Assembly: GCA_027051265.1 (NCBI GenBank)
Contig: JALTZH010000152.1
Location: 1 to 13,039 of the forward strand
Direction of reading: 5' to 3'
Source of the DNA: an archaeon
GTDB lineage: Archaea; Hydrothermarchaeota; Hydrothermarchaeia; JALTZZ01; JALUTC01
Length of the DNA stretch: 13,039 nucleotides
Part shown: positions 1 through 6,360 of the stretch, piece after piece
Position numbering within the stretch: the stretch's first letter is position 1
Layout of the letters: the number at the start of each line of letters is the position of its first letter
Notes under the pieces: generated by a model
What the model saw: only the letters and a program-made list of their open reading frames with translations
The model's database searches: none
What the model was told of the DNA's origin: nothing
Position numbers and translations under genes: made by a program

Positions 1-220
1 CTTGAGAAGATTTTCTTAATGTCCATAGTTATAATACCTACCTCTTCTAAATAAAAATTTAAGATTATAATTGAAGAATTTCTTGCGCAAAAATATCTTT
101 TGGAACATCCTCTGCTTACTTTATTCACCTTAATAATTCTTAACACACTTACCTATTAAGTTTGGAGATTCTTAGCTGTATATTTTCTTTTAAAGAAAAA
201 ACTTCAGATTAGTTAGAACT

Positions 221-230
221 ATGTATAAAC
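221..230 (+). promoter_or_regulatory. TATA box of the 112-aa membrane protein gene
   Basis: The sequence ATGTATAAAC lies with its TATA core about 24 nt before the ATG at 250. This is the spacing of an archaeal TATA box to a transcript that starts at or next to the start codon (leaderless). No Shine-Dalgarno is seen before 250, which agrees with that reading. It is a single short match in AT-rich DNA. Confidence 0.4.
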
Positions 231-249
231 CGGTCTTAAAATAAATATT

Positions 250-588
250 ATGAAAAGAAATATTAGAGAATTTTTGCCCGAGATAATAATTTCCGTATAT
301 ATATTAGTGATAAATTTAATGTGGAAGAACTTAATCAAACTTATGTGGGCGATGCTTCTTATATGGATAATTTTTTATACATCGATGGTTTTAAGGAAGC
401 TTTACGAATTAAGAACAATTTTTCTTCTCTATATCTTACTCCTATTTTATGGCATATCTTACTATATTGTAACAACGGATTTGGAAATACTAACAATTCT
501 ACCGTTCCTATTCCTTCTGTCCATTTATAAATATAAAGATGAAATCTTCACGAAAATAAAAACGGTAGAGAGAGATGGACATTGGTAA
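250..588 (+). CDS. Small membrane protein of unknown function (112 aa)
   Basis: I do not recognise this protein. It is strongly hydrophobic, with about four likely membrane helices (near residues 12-29, 31-48, 57-74 and 80-93) separated by short Lys/Arg-bearing loops, and a charged C-terminal tail. The ATG at 250 has a TATA-like box about 24 nt upstream and no Shine-Dalgarno, fitting a leaderless archaeal gene. A 28-codon ORF starts inside its last codons at 575 in another frame. It sits beside a decayed toxin-antitoxin pair and could belong to the same accessory region. By size and topology it resembles the four-helix protein at 6409-6720, but I see no convincing sequence match. Composition and promoter support a real gene; the function is open. 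Confidence 0.6.
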   Translation: MKRNIREFLPEIIISVYILVINLMWKNLIKLMWAMLLIWIIFYTSMVLRKLYELRTIFLLYILLLFYGISYYIVTTDLEILTILPFLFLLSIYKYKDEIFTKIKTVERDGHW

Positions 589-661
589 GATTGCTGTTAG
601 AATAGTTTACTTAGCGATAGTTTCTCTAAAATATTTTTCGAACCAACAACGATATTTTTAA
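575..661 (+). CDS. Possible 28-aa single-helix membrane peptide
   Basis: An ATG at 575 overlaps the end of the preceding gene by 14 nt and opens a 28-codon frame with one hydrophobic stretch (KIAVRIVYLAIVSLKYF) after a short MDIG start. The purine-rich GAGAGAG just upstream could act as a weak ribosome binding site, and the overlap would allow translational coupling. Very short ORFs occur by chance in AT-rich DNA, so this is only a candidate. Confidence 0.25.
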   Translation: MDIGKIAVRIVYLAIVSLKYFSNQQRYF

Positions 662-722
662 AGTTCAATCATTGTTACTTTAATAACAAAAGTTTTTAAA
701 TATCGTTTTTTATTAAGGTTTT

Positions 723-938
723 ATGGGGATAGAAATAATTCAAGATCCTGATATAAGATTTGGAAAACCCGTAATTAAAGGAACGAGAATATCTGTTTAT
801 GATATTTTAGAAGCTCTAAAACGTGGTTAGACGATTGATGAAATTGCAGAGGAGTTTAAGATTTCGAAGGAGGATATGATAAAAGCAATAGAATTCGTGG
901 AAGAGAAACTGAACGAAATAACTTTAATTGAAGTATGA
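723..938 (+). pseudogene. DUF433-family antitoxin gene, broken by an in-frame TAG
   Basis: The reading frame from ATG 723 matches DUF433 antitoxins: IIQDPDIRFGKPVIKGTRIS, then YDILEALKRG, and after the break TIDEIAEEFKISKEDMIKA. A TAG at 828-830 falls between RG and TIDEIAEEF, where family members have one ordinary residue, often Lys or Arg. The frame then stays open to TGA at 936-938, giving the expected length of about 71 codons. In the family this small helix-turn-helix-like protein pairs with a DUF5615 PIN-like toxin, and the remnant of one follows with a 4-nt ATGA overlap (935-938). A TTTTTAAATA box at 693-702, about 25 nt before the ATG, suggests the promoter survives. The single stop makes this a recent pseudogene unless TAG is read through. 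Confidence 0.75.
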
Positions 939-1166
939 TTTTAGCGGATGAAAATGTTCATTATAGTTTGATCAAGGAGTTAAAGAAATTGGGATAGATA
1001 TAATCTTTCACTACGAGTAGCGAGTGATTTCCGCAAAAAATATTTCAACTTCGCTGCTTCGCAACGGCTTCACCGTTTGTGTTTGTATCATTAAGCACGA
1101 TAGTTTTTATTAAATCTCGTAGCTGTAGGGATTATTAACGAAGATTCACGAATTAAGATTGTTTAA
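935..1166 (+). pseudogene. DUF5615-family PIN-like toxin remnant
   Basis: The ATG at 935 overlaps the DUF433 stop (ATGA). The first 20 codons read MILADENVHYSLIKELKKLG, which is the N-terminus of DUF5615 PIN-like nucleases; the ADEN motif carries the first acidic active-site residue. TAG at 995-997 ends this frame. Shifting by one base restores GIDIIFHYE before another stop at about 1018. Near the end, 1110-1166 reads NLVAVGIINEDSRIKIV and stop, which resembles the usual C-terminal strand of the family. The whole remnant is about 230 bp where an intact gene would be roughly 330 bp, so the middle, including the other catalytic acids, appears lost. The family's role would be RNA cleavage held in check by the DUF433 partner. 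The N-terminal match is strong and the C-terminal match tentative. Confidence 0.65.
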
Positions 1167-1605
1167 CTCCGTTTTTACAATAAAAATATAGAAGAAGAAA
1201 CCTCCACACATCATATATTGTCATATTTAAAAAGATCCTCATAAATAGCATTAAGAATGGATTGGTTGAGATCATTTTAAAGAGAATACTATCATAAATA
1301 CTTTTCAATAAAAAAATGAATGGAGTTTCTATCTTAAAATTATTTATAACAACATCCGTCTTGAAAAGGGGATATGCCAAGAGAATCATCAACTTCTTTG
1401 ATGCATTTATTCTTAGGATTTCTCTAAAGAGAAAGTATGTTAATATAAATCTTAAAGAAAATATAAATATGAAAAATAATAATATAAGAATAATTGCCGG
1501 AAATTTCATTGGAACACGACCTACAGGAAAACTCATTTCGATAAAACTCATAAAGCATAAAATAAGAATAATTTTCGAAGATAGAAGAAATTTATTGAGT
1601 TTCAT
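1153..1605 (-). CDS. Membrane protein, tandem paralogue 2 (150 aa)
   Basis: This is the last gene of the minus-strand operon that begins at 3110. I take the ATG at 1605 as the start because it lies 1 nt after the stop of the preceding gene; an upstream ATG at 1653 would overlap that gene. The protein has about four hydrophobic segments (near residues 10-30, 36-60, 72-82 and the C-terminal third) and ends with RFLLLYFYCKNG. It aligns by eye with the preceding gene: FIFSLRFILTYFLFREILRI here against FIAARVMLSWLLLKKLLEIS there, followed by similar Ile/Leu-rich stretches, and RFLLLYF against RVLLIYF at the end. The pair therefore looks like an old duplication. No known family is recognised. Its place behind an exported protein suggests a partner or self-protection role, which is inference. 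Its 3' end overlaps the DUF5615 remnant by 14 nt. Confidence 0.65.
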   Translation of the reverse strand: MKLNKFLLSSKIILILCFMSFIEMSFPVGRVPMKFPAIILILLFFIFIFSLRFILTYFLFREILRINASKKLMILLAYPLFKTDVVINNFKIETPFIFLLKSIYDSILFKMISTNPFLMLFMRIFLNMTIYDVWRFLLLYFYCKNGVKQS

Positions 1606-1606
1606 A

Positions 1607-2077
1607 TTATTTCTTCCCGATGAAATATATAAGAAGTACTCTTGAAGCCTCACAGAGCAAGATTCCCAGTAAAATCACCATAGTTTCCGGTAAATTTTTC
1701 TCGAACAATATCTTTGAAAAAATTGTATATGCTCCTATACCCTCTTTGTTTATTATTTCGGTTGCTTTCTCAATGCCGAAGACTATATCCCTGATTATGG
1801 CTTCAGTAGTAATGATCGGTATCGATAAAAAAACAATGTAAATTTTACCACTTATTTCTAACAGTTTTTTCAAGAGAAGCCATGAGAGCATGACTCTTGC
1901 TGCAATAAATACTATAAAAATATTTATAAACGGCATTGTTCCCATTATCTTAGTCCAGTGCTCAATATTTGCAATTCTATCACGTATCTCTAATAAATAA
2001 CCGACAAAAGACAACAGGTCAAGGATGAACATTGCGATTAAAATTAAAAAAATAAATATTATTCTATGGCTTTTCAT
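1607..2077 (-). CDS. Membrane protein, tandem paralogue 1 (156 aa)
   Basis: This is the middle gene of the operon. The longest frame starts at 2125, deep inside the upstream gene. The ATG at 2077 is better: it follows AAGGA at 4-5 nt spacing and overlaps the upstream stop by only 14 nt, implying translational coupling. The protein (MKSHRIIFIFLILIAMFILD onwards) has about four membrane segments, with a conserved central block (RVMLSWLLLKKLLEI, then Ile-rich) and a C-terminal SRVLLIYFIGKK. The same pattern recurs in the next gene, so the two are probably paralogues. I know of no family for them. Tight linkage to the exported 348-aa protein suggests that they help secrete it, anchor it or protect against it; none of these is shown by the sequence. 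Confidence 0.65.
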   Translation of the reverse strand: MKSHRIIFIFLILIAMFILDLLSFVGYLLEIRDRIANIEHWTKIMGTMPFINIFIVFIAARVMLSWLLLKKLLEISGKIYIVFLSIPIITTEAIIRDIVFGIEKATEIINKEGIGAYTIFSKILFEKNLPETMVILLGILLCEASRVLLIYFIGKK

Positions 2078-3110
2078 ATATTCCTTCATTAAGATATTCA
2101 TAATTACTATAGTCATTCTCTGCATCCATTCTGCTTCCCGTGGTATAACTTAACCATGTGTCATGCTTTGTTTTTGTCATCGAAGGGTTATTATCCTCTT
2201 CACCAATTGCATGGTTCCATACGTTAACGTAAAGTATCGGATGCTGGTAATATTTCATGAAAGTTGTTATTTTAGCTCGAAGATGAGGACCTATAAATGC
2301 ATTCCATGTCTCGTCCCCGCTGTAACATGCAGATACATCAAGAACTTTTCTTTCACCTTCTGTATATCTCAATAACCATAATTCTATGAATGAAAGTCTT
2401 TCCGATGTCCATGTTCGTTTATCAACCACGATAAAGAACGTTTCTATGTCTTCCATTCTACCCCATGTTGCTAATCTTAGAGTGTCATATATTATGTCTA
2501 AAATAGGATTTGGATAATCCTCATCAGCGAACACGAAAGTCACCTCGATAATATATTTTCCCGGCAGACTATAGCCATAGATTTTTTCATCGAAAACTTT
2601 TGCATATGTATCTATTAAACCGTTTCCATTATTTATATCTATAACTGGTTGATAAAGCCTAGGAAGGTATGCCGATGCTATTGAAGAACTTACGGTTGAG
2701 GAGATTTCTACAGATTCTGTAGACATTGTTCTATAATAAGTATATGCTTTAAATTTCTTAGCTTCTGCTTTAATAATTTCCTTAAAAGATTCAAATACTT
2801 TATCATCAACTCTTATACCGTAAAGTTTCATTAGAATCCTGTTGAATCTCTTTTTAAATTCTTGCCAATTTGCTCCTGTAAATTCCTCTTTTTCAACTAA
2901 AAGTTTTCTAATTTTATTTACATCTTCCCTGAATTCTTTATCTTTACTATAAAGCTTTATAAATTTTTGCTCAATCTTATCTAAATTTTTTATTTCTCGT
3001 TTGGTTATATCTTTTGGTTTATTGCCTATGGCAAAAACTGAAGCTAAACTACTTCCCAAAAACATCAATACCAAAAACACCACGCCCACGGCTTTGCTCA
3101 TACCATTCAT
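2064..3110 (-). CDS. Exported protein of unknown function (348 aa) from promoter cassette A
   Basis: The start at ATG 3110 is set by GGTGAT (3116-3121) 5 nt upstream, a good match to the archaeal anti-Shine-Dalgarno. Residues 1-28 are a Sec signal peptide (MNGMSKAVGVVFLVLMFLG, small residues, then SVFA before IGNK). Residues 30-115 are highly charged and helical. From about 130 onward the protein is mixed, rich in Tyr, Trp and Ser, with one cysteine (SACYSG) and a C-terminal block LYVNVWNHAIGEEDNNPSM. No catalytic motif or known family is evident. The signal peptide start, leader and promoter are nearly identical to those of the Cys-rich protein at 6734-7378, although the mature parts are unrelated. 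Two paralogous membrane proteins follow with tight overlaps. I infer a secreted effector or surface protein with dedicated partners. It is confidently a real exported gene; the role is unknown. Confidence 0.8.
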   Translation of the reverse strand: MNGMSKAVGVVFLVLMFLGSSLASVFAIGNKPKDITKREIKNLDKIEQKFIKLYSKDKEFREDVNKIRKLLVEKEEFTGANWQEFKKRFNRILMKLYGIRVDDKVFESFKEIIKAEAKKFKAYTYYRTMSTESVEISSTVSSSIASAYLPRLYQPVIDINNGNGLIDTYAKVFDEKIYGYSLPGKYIIEVTFVFADEDYPNPILDIIYDTLRLATWGRMEDIETFFIVVDKRTWTSERLSFIELWLLRYTEGERKVLDVSACYSGDETWNAFIGPHLRAKITTFMKYYQHPILYVNVWNHAIGEEDNNPSMTKTKHDTWLSYTTGSRMDAENDYSNYEYLNEGIYEKP

Positions 3111-3247
3111 TGTGCATCACCTTAATATTAATTAAACGAGTATATCCTATTTATTTATTTTGGAGCTAAAAGTTTTAGTTTATAGCTAAACGATTTAGTT
3201 TATAACTAAAACCTTTAAATGGAAAATAAAAATATATGATTTATTTA
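3059..3247 (-). repeat. Promoter/leader/signal-peptide cassette, copy A
   Basis: This block is nearly identical to 7322-7506 and, over its upstream part (3197-3247), matches 6361-6411 at 48 of 51 positions. Read on the minus strand it holds, in order, the stop codon of the decayed gene upstream, an AT-rich stretch, an inverted-repeat array with TATAAA, a 5' leader containing AATTAATATT, the GGTGAT ribosome binding site (3116-3121), and the first codons of a signal peptide. Similarity to copy B fades within the signal peptide, after about codon 16. It drives the gene starting at 3110. Confidence 0.85.
3166..3210. promoter_or_regulatory. Inverted-repeat operator/TATA array, copy A
   Basis: Three dyads stand side by side: CTAAAAGTTTTAG (3166-3178), TTTAGTTTATAGCTAAA (3174-3190, one imperfect arm position) and TTTAGTTTATAACTAAA (3194-3210, perfect 7-bp arms). 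The second and third start exactly 20 bp apart and each contains TATAAA on the minus strand, so a protein binding them would cover the TATA box. With a start site about 25 nt downstream, the leader before 3110 would be about 45-70 nt. The arrangement is seen directly; the operator role is inferred. Confidence 0.6.
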
Positions 3248-3567
3248 AATTTTTGATAAATCCAAATAAAACTTTATCATTTTAGCTGCAAGTACTTCGA
3301 GAACATCACTTATACATACAAATGTTCCCAGCATAAATTTTGCAGGAATCTCCAATCTTTTTTTAAGCTTATAATTTTTTCATCAAGCTTCATCTCTAAG
3401 CTTTTCATTTCTTTATCTTTGATTCCGTTTTTAAGTTTATCGATATCATTTTTGGTAGCAACTTCTTTCAGCGCTGCTTTAACGATTAATTTCTCAAAGC
3501 GATTTCCGTTGCTAATATCTCAGCTATCCTCGCTCTTATTTCTTCGTCTCTCAAGCATTTTTTTCAT
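3245..3567 (-). pseudogene. Decayed small coiled-coil/membrane-anchored protein gene
   Basis: Joining frames gives one coherent protein: DEEIRARIAEILATEI, then a shift near 3500, RFEKLIVKAALKEVATKNDI, a charged heptad-like stretch (DKLKNGIKDKEMKSLEMKLD), a second shift in a seven-A run near 3357-3363, and LEIPAKFMLGTFVCISDVLE followed by a hydrophobic end and TAA at 3245-3247. The ATG at 3567 or 3558 is not in frame with the first block, so the start is damaged too. The type is familiar from archaea as short coiled-coil proteins with a C-terminal membrane anchor, but I cannot name the family. The stop codon lies inside cassette copy A. One break is in a homopolymer, so a sequencing error could account for that one only. 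Confidence 0.6.
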
Positions 3568-3598
3568 ATCGAAACTTAAGTCAATGTTTTGAAATAAT

Positions 3599-3619
3599 TT
3601 ACGAATGTTACAAATGTAA
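3599..3619. promoter_or_regulatory. Palindromic operator candidate of the UPF0175/DUF3368 pair
   Basis: A 21-bp imperfect palindrome is centred on T3609. The outer arms are TTAC and GTAA and the inner arms TGT and ACA, with three free positions between them on each side. It lies 8 bp before the ATG at 3628 and just downstream of the AT-rich GAAATAAT (3591-3598), where the TATA box and transcription start are expected. Antitoxins of this kind usually repress their own operon, so this is a likely binding site for the downstream protein. The dyad is seen; its function is inferred. Confidence 0.5.
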
Positions 3620-3627
3620 TATTTAGT

Positions 3628-3924
3628 ATGGAGACAATATCTGTAAGAATTCCAAAAAGAATGAAGGAAGAAATAGAAGAAATTGCTAAGATAGAGAAAT
3701 TGGATAGAGCAAATGCTTTAAGAAAGGTTCTTGAAATGGGGATCAACGAATGGAAAAAGGAATATGCTGTTAAACTTCTTGCTGAAGGAAAGGTAACGCT
3801 TTGGAAAGCCGCATCAATAGCAGGAGTTTCTATTTGGGAGATGCTTGATATTATTGAAGCCAAGGGTATTTCTTTGCCAATAAGGGCTGAAGATGTTTTA
3901 GAGGATATAAAGGCTGCACTATGA
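3628..3924 (+). CDS. UPF0175-family antitoxin (VapB-like, 98 aa)
   Basis: Residues 1-45 (ETISVRIPKRMKEEIEEIAK onwards) look like a ribbon-helix-helix DNA-binding start. Residues 50-98 carry the UPF0175 signature: LLAEGKVTLWKAASIAGVS, WEMLDIIEAKGISLP, and the conserved end RAEDVLEDIKAAL. In this family the protein binds and neutralises a PIN-like toxin encoded just downstream and represses the operon. Here the toxin gene starts in a 4-nt ATGA overlap (3921-3924), the classic toxin-antitoxin layout. A palindrome at 3599-3619 sits on the presumed promoter. The length is normal and the frame intact, so the pair appears functional, unlike the DUF433 pair at 723-1166. The family call is strong; the exact target is not deducible. 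Confidence 0.88.
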   Translation: METISVRIPKRMKEEIEEIAKIEKLDRANALRKVLEMGINEWKKEYAVKLLAEGKVTLWKAASIAGVSIWEMLDIIEAKGISLPIRAEDVLEDIKAAL

Positions 3925-4439
3925 AGCTTATACTTAACGCATCACCTCTTATACACATAATCAGAGCTGGGTTTGGTAAGATTTTTGTTTTATTAAAAGA
4001 AGCTGGAATAGAGCTCATTGTTCCAAAAGAGGTTGTGAATGAAGTTGTTGAGAGAGGAAAGAACTATGCAGATTCTGCCGTTGTTCAAGATCTCATAGAA
4101 AAAGGAGTTATAAAAGTTGCCGAGATGGAAAACGAGAATATTGAAGTTTTTCTGAAGACTTATAGCGAAAAATCTTTACACAAGGGAGAGGTTGAAGTTC
4201 TTTTTCTTGCAAAGAAGCTTAACGGAATTGCTATAATAGATGAAAAACCTGCAAGAGCTGTTGGAAGGATTTTGGGAATAGAAGTTAGAGGAAGCGTTTA
4301 CCTGCTTATGCTTCTTTTCAAAAAAGGTTTCATTAACAAGGAGGAAGTTATTAAAGCATTTAAAAATATGGTGAAAACAGGATATAGGCTTAGTTCAAGA
4401 GATTTTACCATAATTATGGAAGAGCTTGAAAAGCTTTGA
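3921..4439 (+). CDS. DUF3368-family PIN-like toxin (VapC-like, 172 aa)
   Basis: The N-terminus LILNASPLIHIIRAG and the central blocks IELIVPKEVVNEVVERG, LHKGEVEVLFLAKKLNG and IAIIDEKPARAVGRILGIEV place this in DUF3368, a PIN-like nuclease family that serves as the toxin partner of UPF0175 proteins and probably cleaves RNA. Candidate acidic centre residues are the Glu pair in HKGEVEV and the Asp in IIDEKPAR. At the place of the first PIN aspartate this protein has Asn (LNASPLI), a substitution I believe is common in DUF3368. The length is typical. The start ATG overlaps the antitoxin stop, so the genes are translationally coupled. A T-rich stretch at 4468-4480 may end the transcript. Confidence 0.87.
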   Translation: MKLILNASPLIHIIRAGFGKIFVLLKEAGIELIVPKEVVNEVVERGKNYADSAVVQDLIEKGVIKVAEMENENIEVFLKTYSEKSLHKGEVEVLFLAKKLNGIAIIDEKPARAVGRILGIEVRGSVYLLMLLFKKGFINKEEVIKAFKNMVKTGYRLSSRDFTIIMEELEKL

Positions 4440-4467
4440 TATTGATTGTTACAAGTTTCTTTAAAAA

Positions 4468-4480
4468 TTTTTGTCTTCTT
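4468..4480 (+). terminator. T-rich terminator candidate after the toxin gene
   Basis: The run TTTTTGTCTTCTT begins about 30 nt after the DUF3368 stop. Archaeal termination often needs only U-rich RNA, so this is a plausible end point. No hairpin is required or obvious, and T-runs are common in DNA this AT-rich. Confidence 0.3.
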
Positions 4481-4486
4481 GTGATT

Positions 4487-4881
4487 TCATAATATCTCTA
4501 TATTTTTACCTTCAATAATCTTTTCATCTATTTGTCTCTTTATCTTCATCAAACTCCCCGTAGCCTTATAAAATAAGCTTTCACGAATTGTTATATATTC
4601 CTTCGATAGTTTTAAAATTTATTTCATTAACCTTTTCAACGAAATACGTATTGTTTATAACCTTACCTATCTTATATGTTTCATACCATATGGAAATTTT
4701 TCCCCCTTTCTATATACCTCAATTTTATATTTGAACTCGTCTCCTACTCCAAAGGGAAAACAAACAATTTTTTGTTTGTGAAATTATTGATCAGAATATT
4801 TTCGTATTGAGCTTTATCTTCATTAAACATACATCCGGTTAAAAGAAGAATAAAAATAATAATCAGCAATTGCTGTGCCAT
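4487..4881 (-). pseudogene. Decayed second lipoprotein gene
   Basis: ATG 4881 opens MAQQLLIIIFILLLTGCMFN, a lipoprotein signal peptide with lipobox LTGC, then runs into TAG at 4744-4746. The same coding sense continues in other frames: FGVGDEFKYKIEVYRKGEKF, then ETYKIGKVINNTYFVEKVNE and IEGIYNNS with a stop, and finally DEKIIEGKNIEIL with a stop at 4487-4489. At least three frame breaks or stops are therefore needed to read it. Its start and the 19 nt overlapping an upstream reading frame duplicate the junction at 5684-5702, so it is a decayed copy of the same kind of lipoprotein gene. Only the first 45 codons could still be made. Confidence 0.65.
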
Positions 4882-4892
4882 ACATAAACCTC
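4863..4892 (-). pseudogene. C-terminal remnant of a second exported-protein gene
   Basis: In the frame offset from the lipoprotein start, the last codons read EVYVWHSNC and stop. The intact-ended decayed exported gene at 5684 finishes EVYVWHDNC and stop in the same relation to its lipoprotein start. The preceding codons here do not match and soon hit a stop. So the tail of a second copy survives just before the decayed lipoprotein gene, including the same 19-nt overlap. Confidence 0.6.
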
Positions 4893-4937
4893 CATAGCTA
4901 TAGTCTGTAAGGAATGCTATTTTGTCAGCATATAGAG

Positions 4938-5702
4938 TTACTTCATAACTACAACCTTATCTATGACCATGTTATACTTTACACCCGGCCACTCTAAGAT
5001 ATATTCTGCTTTTAGTAACAGTTTTGTTTCTTTATCTATCAATAAAATCTTTTCTAGGTTTTCTGATTTTATTTTAACCTTAAAAACTTCTCTGTTCATG
5101 TAATTCTCTATGCCTATGACCTCAATAACTACATCTTGCTCTCTGAGCTTAAAATTTTCATGCAGATTAAGCATCCAGTATGAAAAGAAAGGAGATGCTA
5201 AAAGCTCATATTTTCTAAGTTTATTCTCATCTTCTATTGTTTCTTTATATCCGTTTCTTTCAAACTCAGCCCGTATTAATCTGCCTTTGGAATTGTAAAC
5301 AAATATCTTTTTTCCTTCAAAATATTCTTCAGATGGCTTCAAAATTCTCCCATTCACCTCTCCAGTTATAACATAACCAATCTTCGTTTTTTCAACAATA
5401 TAAATTTCATGGATTTCAGAAATTTTTTCACCTTTGAGTGCCATCCAATGAGGTTTTATTCCAAAAATTTTGTAAATAAATTTTAATACTTTGAATTTTA
5501 AATTCTCTGGTTCCTTATACCTATATCCTGTCACATTATATTCAACTTTTTTTATAAGTTTCAAAGGATTATCATCTAGATTCCTATCTATCCATATATT
5601 TTCCGTTTTCTTTTCATTAACATTTGCTTTGTCTAAACATGAACTGAAAATGATAAAAATTAAAAAGAAAAAACTAAATACTTTCAACAATTGTCGTGCC
5701 AT
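4938..5702 (-). CDS. Putative lipoprotein (254 aa), candidate partner/immunity protein
   Basis: I choose ATG 5702 over the longer frame from 5726 because it begins directly with a lipoprotein signal peptide, MARQLLKVFSFFFLIFIIFS, then SCLDKAN, with Cys22 as the lipidation residue (lipobox FSSC, slightly off consensus). The mature part is rich in Lys and Glu and in beta-prone segments (VIEVIGIENYMNREVFKVKI, then an EKILLIDKETKLLLKAEYIL-like pair of strands). It would sit on the outer face of the membrane. No family is recognised with certainty. The gene overlaps the exported gene upstream by 19 nt, implying coupled translation, and a decayed copy of the same arrangement follows at 4863-4892. 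An immunity or anchoring function for the exported protein is my inference. The gene itself looks intact. Confidence 0.7.
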   Translation of the reverse strand: MARQLLKVFSFFFLIFIIFSSCLDKANVNEKKTENIWIDRNLDDNPLKLIKKVEYNVTGYRYKEPENLKFKVLKFIYKIFGIKPHWMALKGEKISEIHEIYIVEKTKIGYVITGEVNGRILKPSEEYFEGKKIFVYNSKGRLIRAEFERNGYKETIEDENKLRKYELLASPFFSYWMLNLHENFKLREQDVVIEVIGIENYMNREVFKVKIKSENLEKILLIDKETKLLLKAEYILEWPGVKYNMVIDKVVVMK

Positions 5703-6360
5703 ACATAAACTTCTTCTGGCCACCATCCTCTCAGGAATGCATACCAGTTAAACTCCGGACTTGGCTCTGGTCCCTCACTATGATATTCTGGTTTACCATC
5801 ATTATCAAAATCTCCCCAGTAATGCACTTGATAGCTATAACCATAATCCAACCACCTTCTGTAATCACCACCGTAATAATCAGCCACCTTGTGATAGCTC
5901 TTTAGTATTATTTCGTTTTCAAGCTCGGAAACGTTGCTAAATTCCTTTATGTGCCATCCGAGCACTGGATCTGGATTTGTGCATCCCCAGAGGCATGCCA
6001 CAGCTCCTTCCACTTTGCAGTCTGGATTCGGATCATGCCAACTGCAGGTGCTTGAACTTAAGCCAAGGTCTTCATACTCAGGAATCCCAAAATTATAACC
6101 TATATACCAGCAGGAGTAGGTGTTACTTCTGTTAACAATTTTGCTCTTGCAGGATTAAAATTTTTTCTTTTTCAGCTGTAGGCCAGGCTACAAAATTCTC
6201 TCACTTTTTTGATATCCTCTTTTGTTAACTTCTGTTTGAGTAGCTCGGTGTCTGTTATCTTACAGTGTATCTCTTCTATCTCTCTAACAATTTCTTTGAT
6301 TTTATCCGGTTTTGTCTTTTCTTTTTTCTCTGCGGGTTGATATACTGTTCCTTGTGAATC
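5684..6360 (-). pseudogene. Decayed Cys/Trp-rich exported protein, N-terminus deleted
   Basis: The coding sense starts abruptly at 6360 (DSQGTVYQPAEKKEKTKPDK), right against the cassette copy C fragment, with a stop upstream and no start codon or signal peptide. The frame runs to EDIKKV, then shifts near 6200 to ENFVAWPTAEKEKILI, then shifts near 6155 to SCKSKIVNRSNTYSCWYIGY. It then stays open through SSSTCSWHDPNPDCKVEGAV, ACLWGCTNPDPVLGWH and HYWGDFDNDGKPEYHSEGPE to WWPEEVYVWHDNC and TGA at 5684-5686. It is unlike the other two exported proteins, but has the same type of charged helical N-terminal part. It carries at least seven cysteines and many Trp and Tyr residues. The deletion removed the leader, start and signal peptide, so it should be dead as it stands. 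A GTG at 6013 could start the last 109 codons, but this is unlikely. Confidence 0.7.

Noticed and set aside
1-146. Minus-strand frame running off the window edge, with ATG at 26 (MDIKKIFS), and another frame ending AEDVPKDIFAQEIL that recalls the UPF0175 C-terminus.
   Set aside because: Only eight codons are visible after the ATG, and the UPF0175-like stretch is about 14 residues flanked by stops. A short resemblance in AT-rich DNA is not enough. The rest of 1-249 shows no supported feature except the TATA box at 221.
1040-1075. Local GC-rich bit (CTTCGCTGCTTCGCAACGG) as a small RNA.
   Set aside because: No stable stem or promoter signal is visible; it lies inside the decayed toxin.
1316-1841. 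Plus-strand open frames opposite the two membrane protein genes, and similar shadows at 7083-7394 and 11558-12404.
   Set aside because: They mirror real genes on the other strand, lack promoters or family signatures, and have compositions explained by the opposite coding strand.
2077-2125. Longer start for paralogue 1 at 2125, and likewise 1653 for paralogue 2 and 5726 for the lipoprotein.
   Set aside because: Each extension lies inside the upstream gene and adds non-signal residues, while the inner ATGs have better ribosome sites, junction spacing or signal peptides.
3166-3210. Short direct repeats with a 20-bp step, which might suggest a CRISPR remnant.
   Set aside because: There are only two to three units, no unique spacers, and the units are palindromes over a promoter duplicated elsewhere with it.
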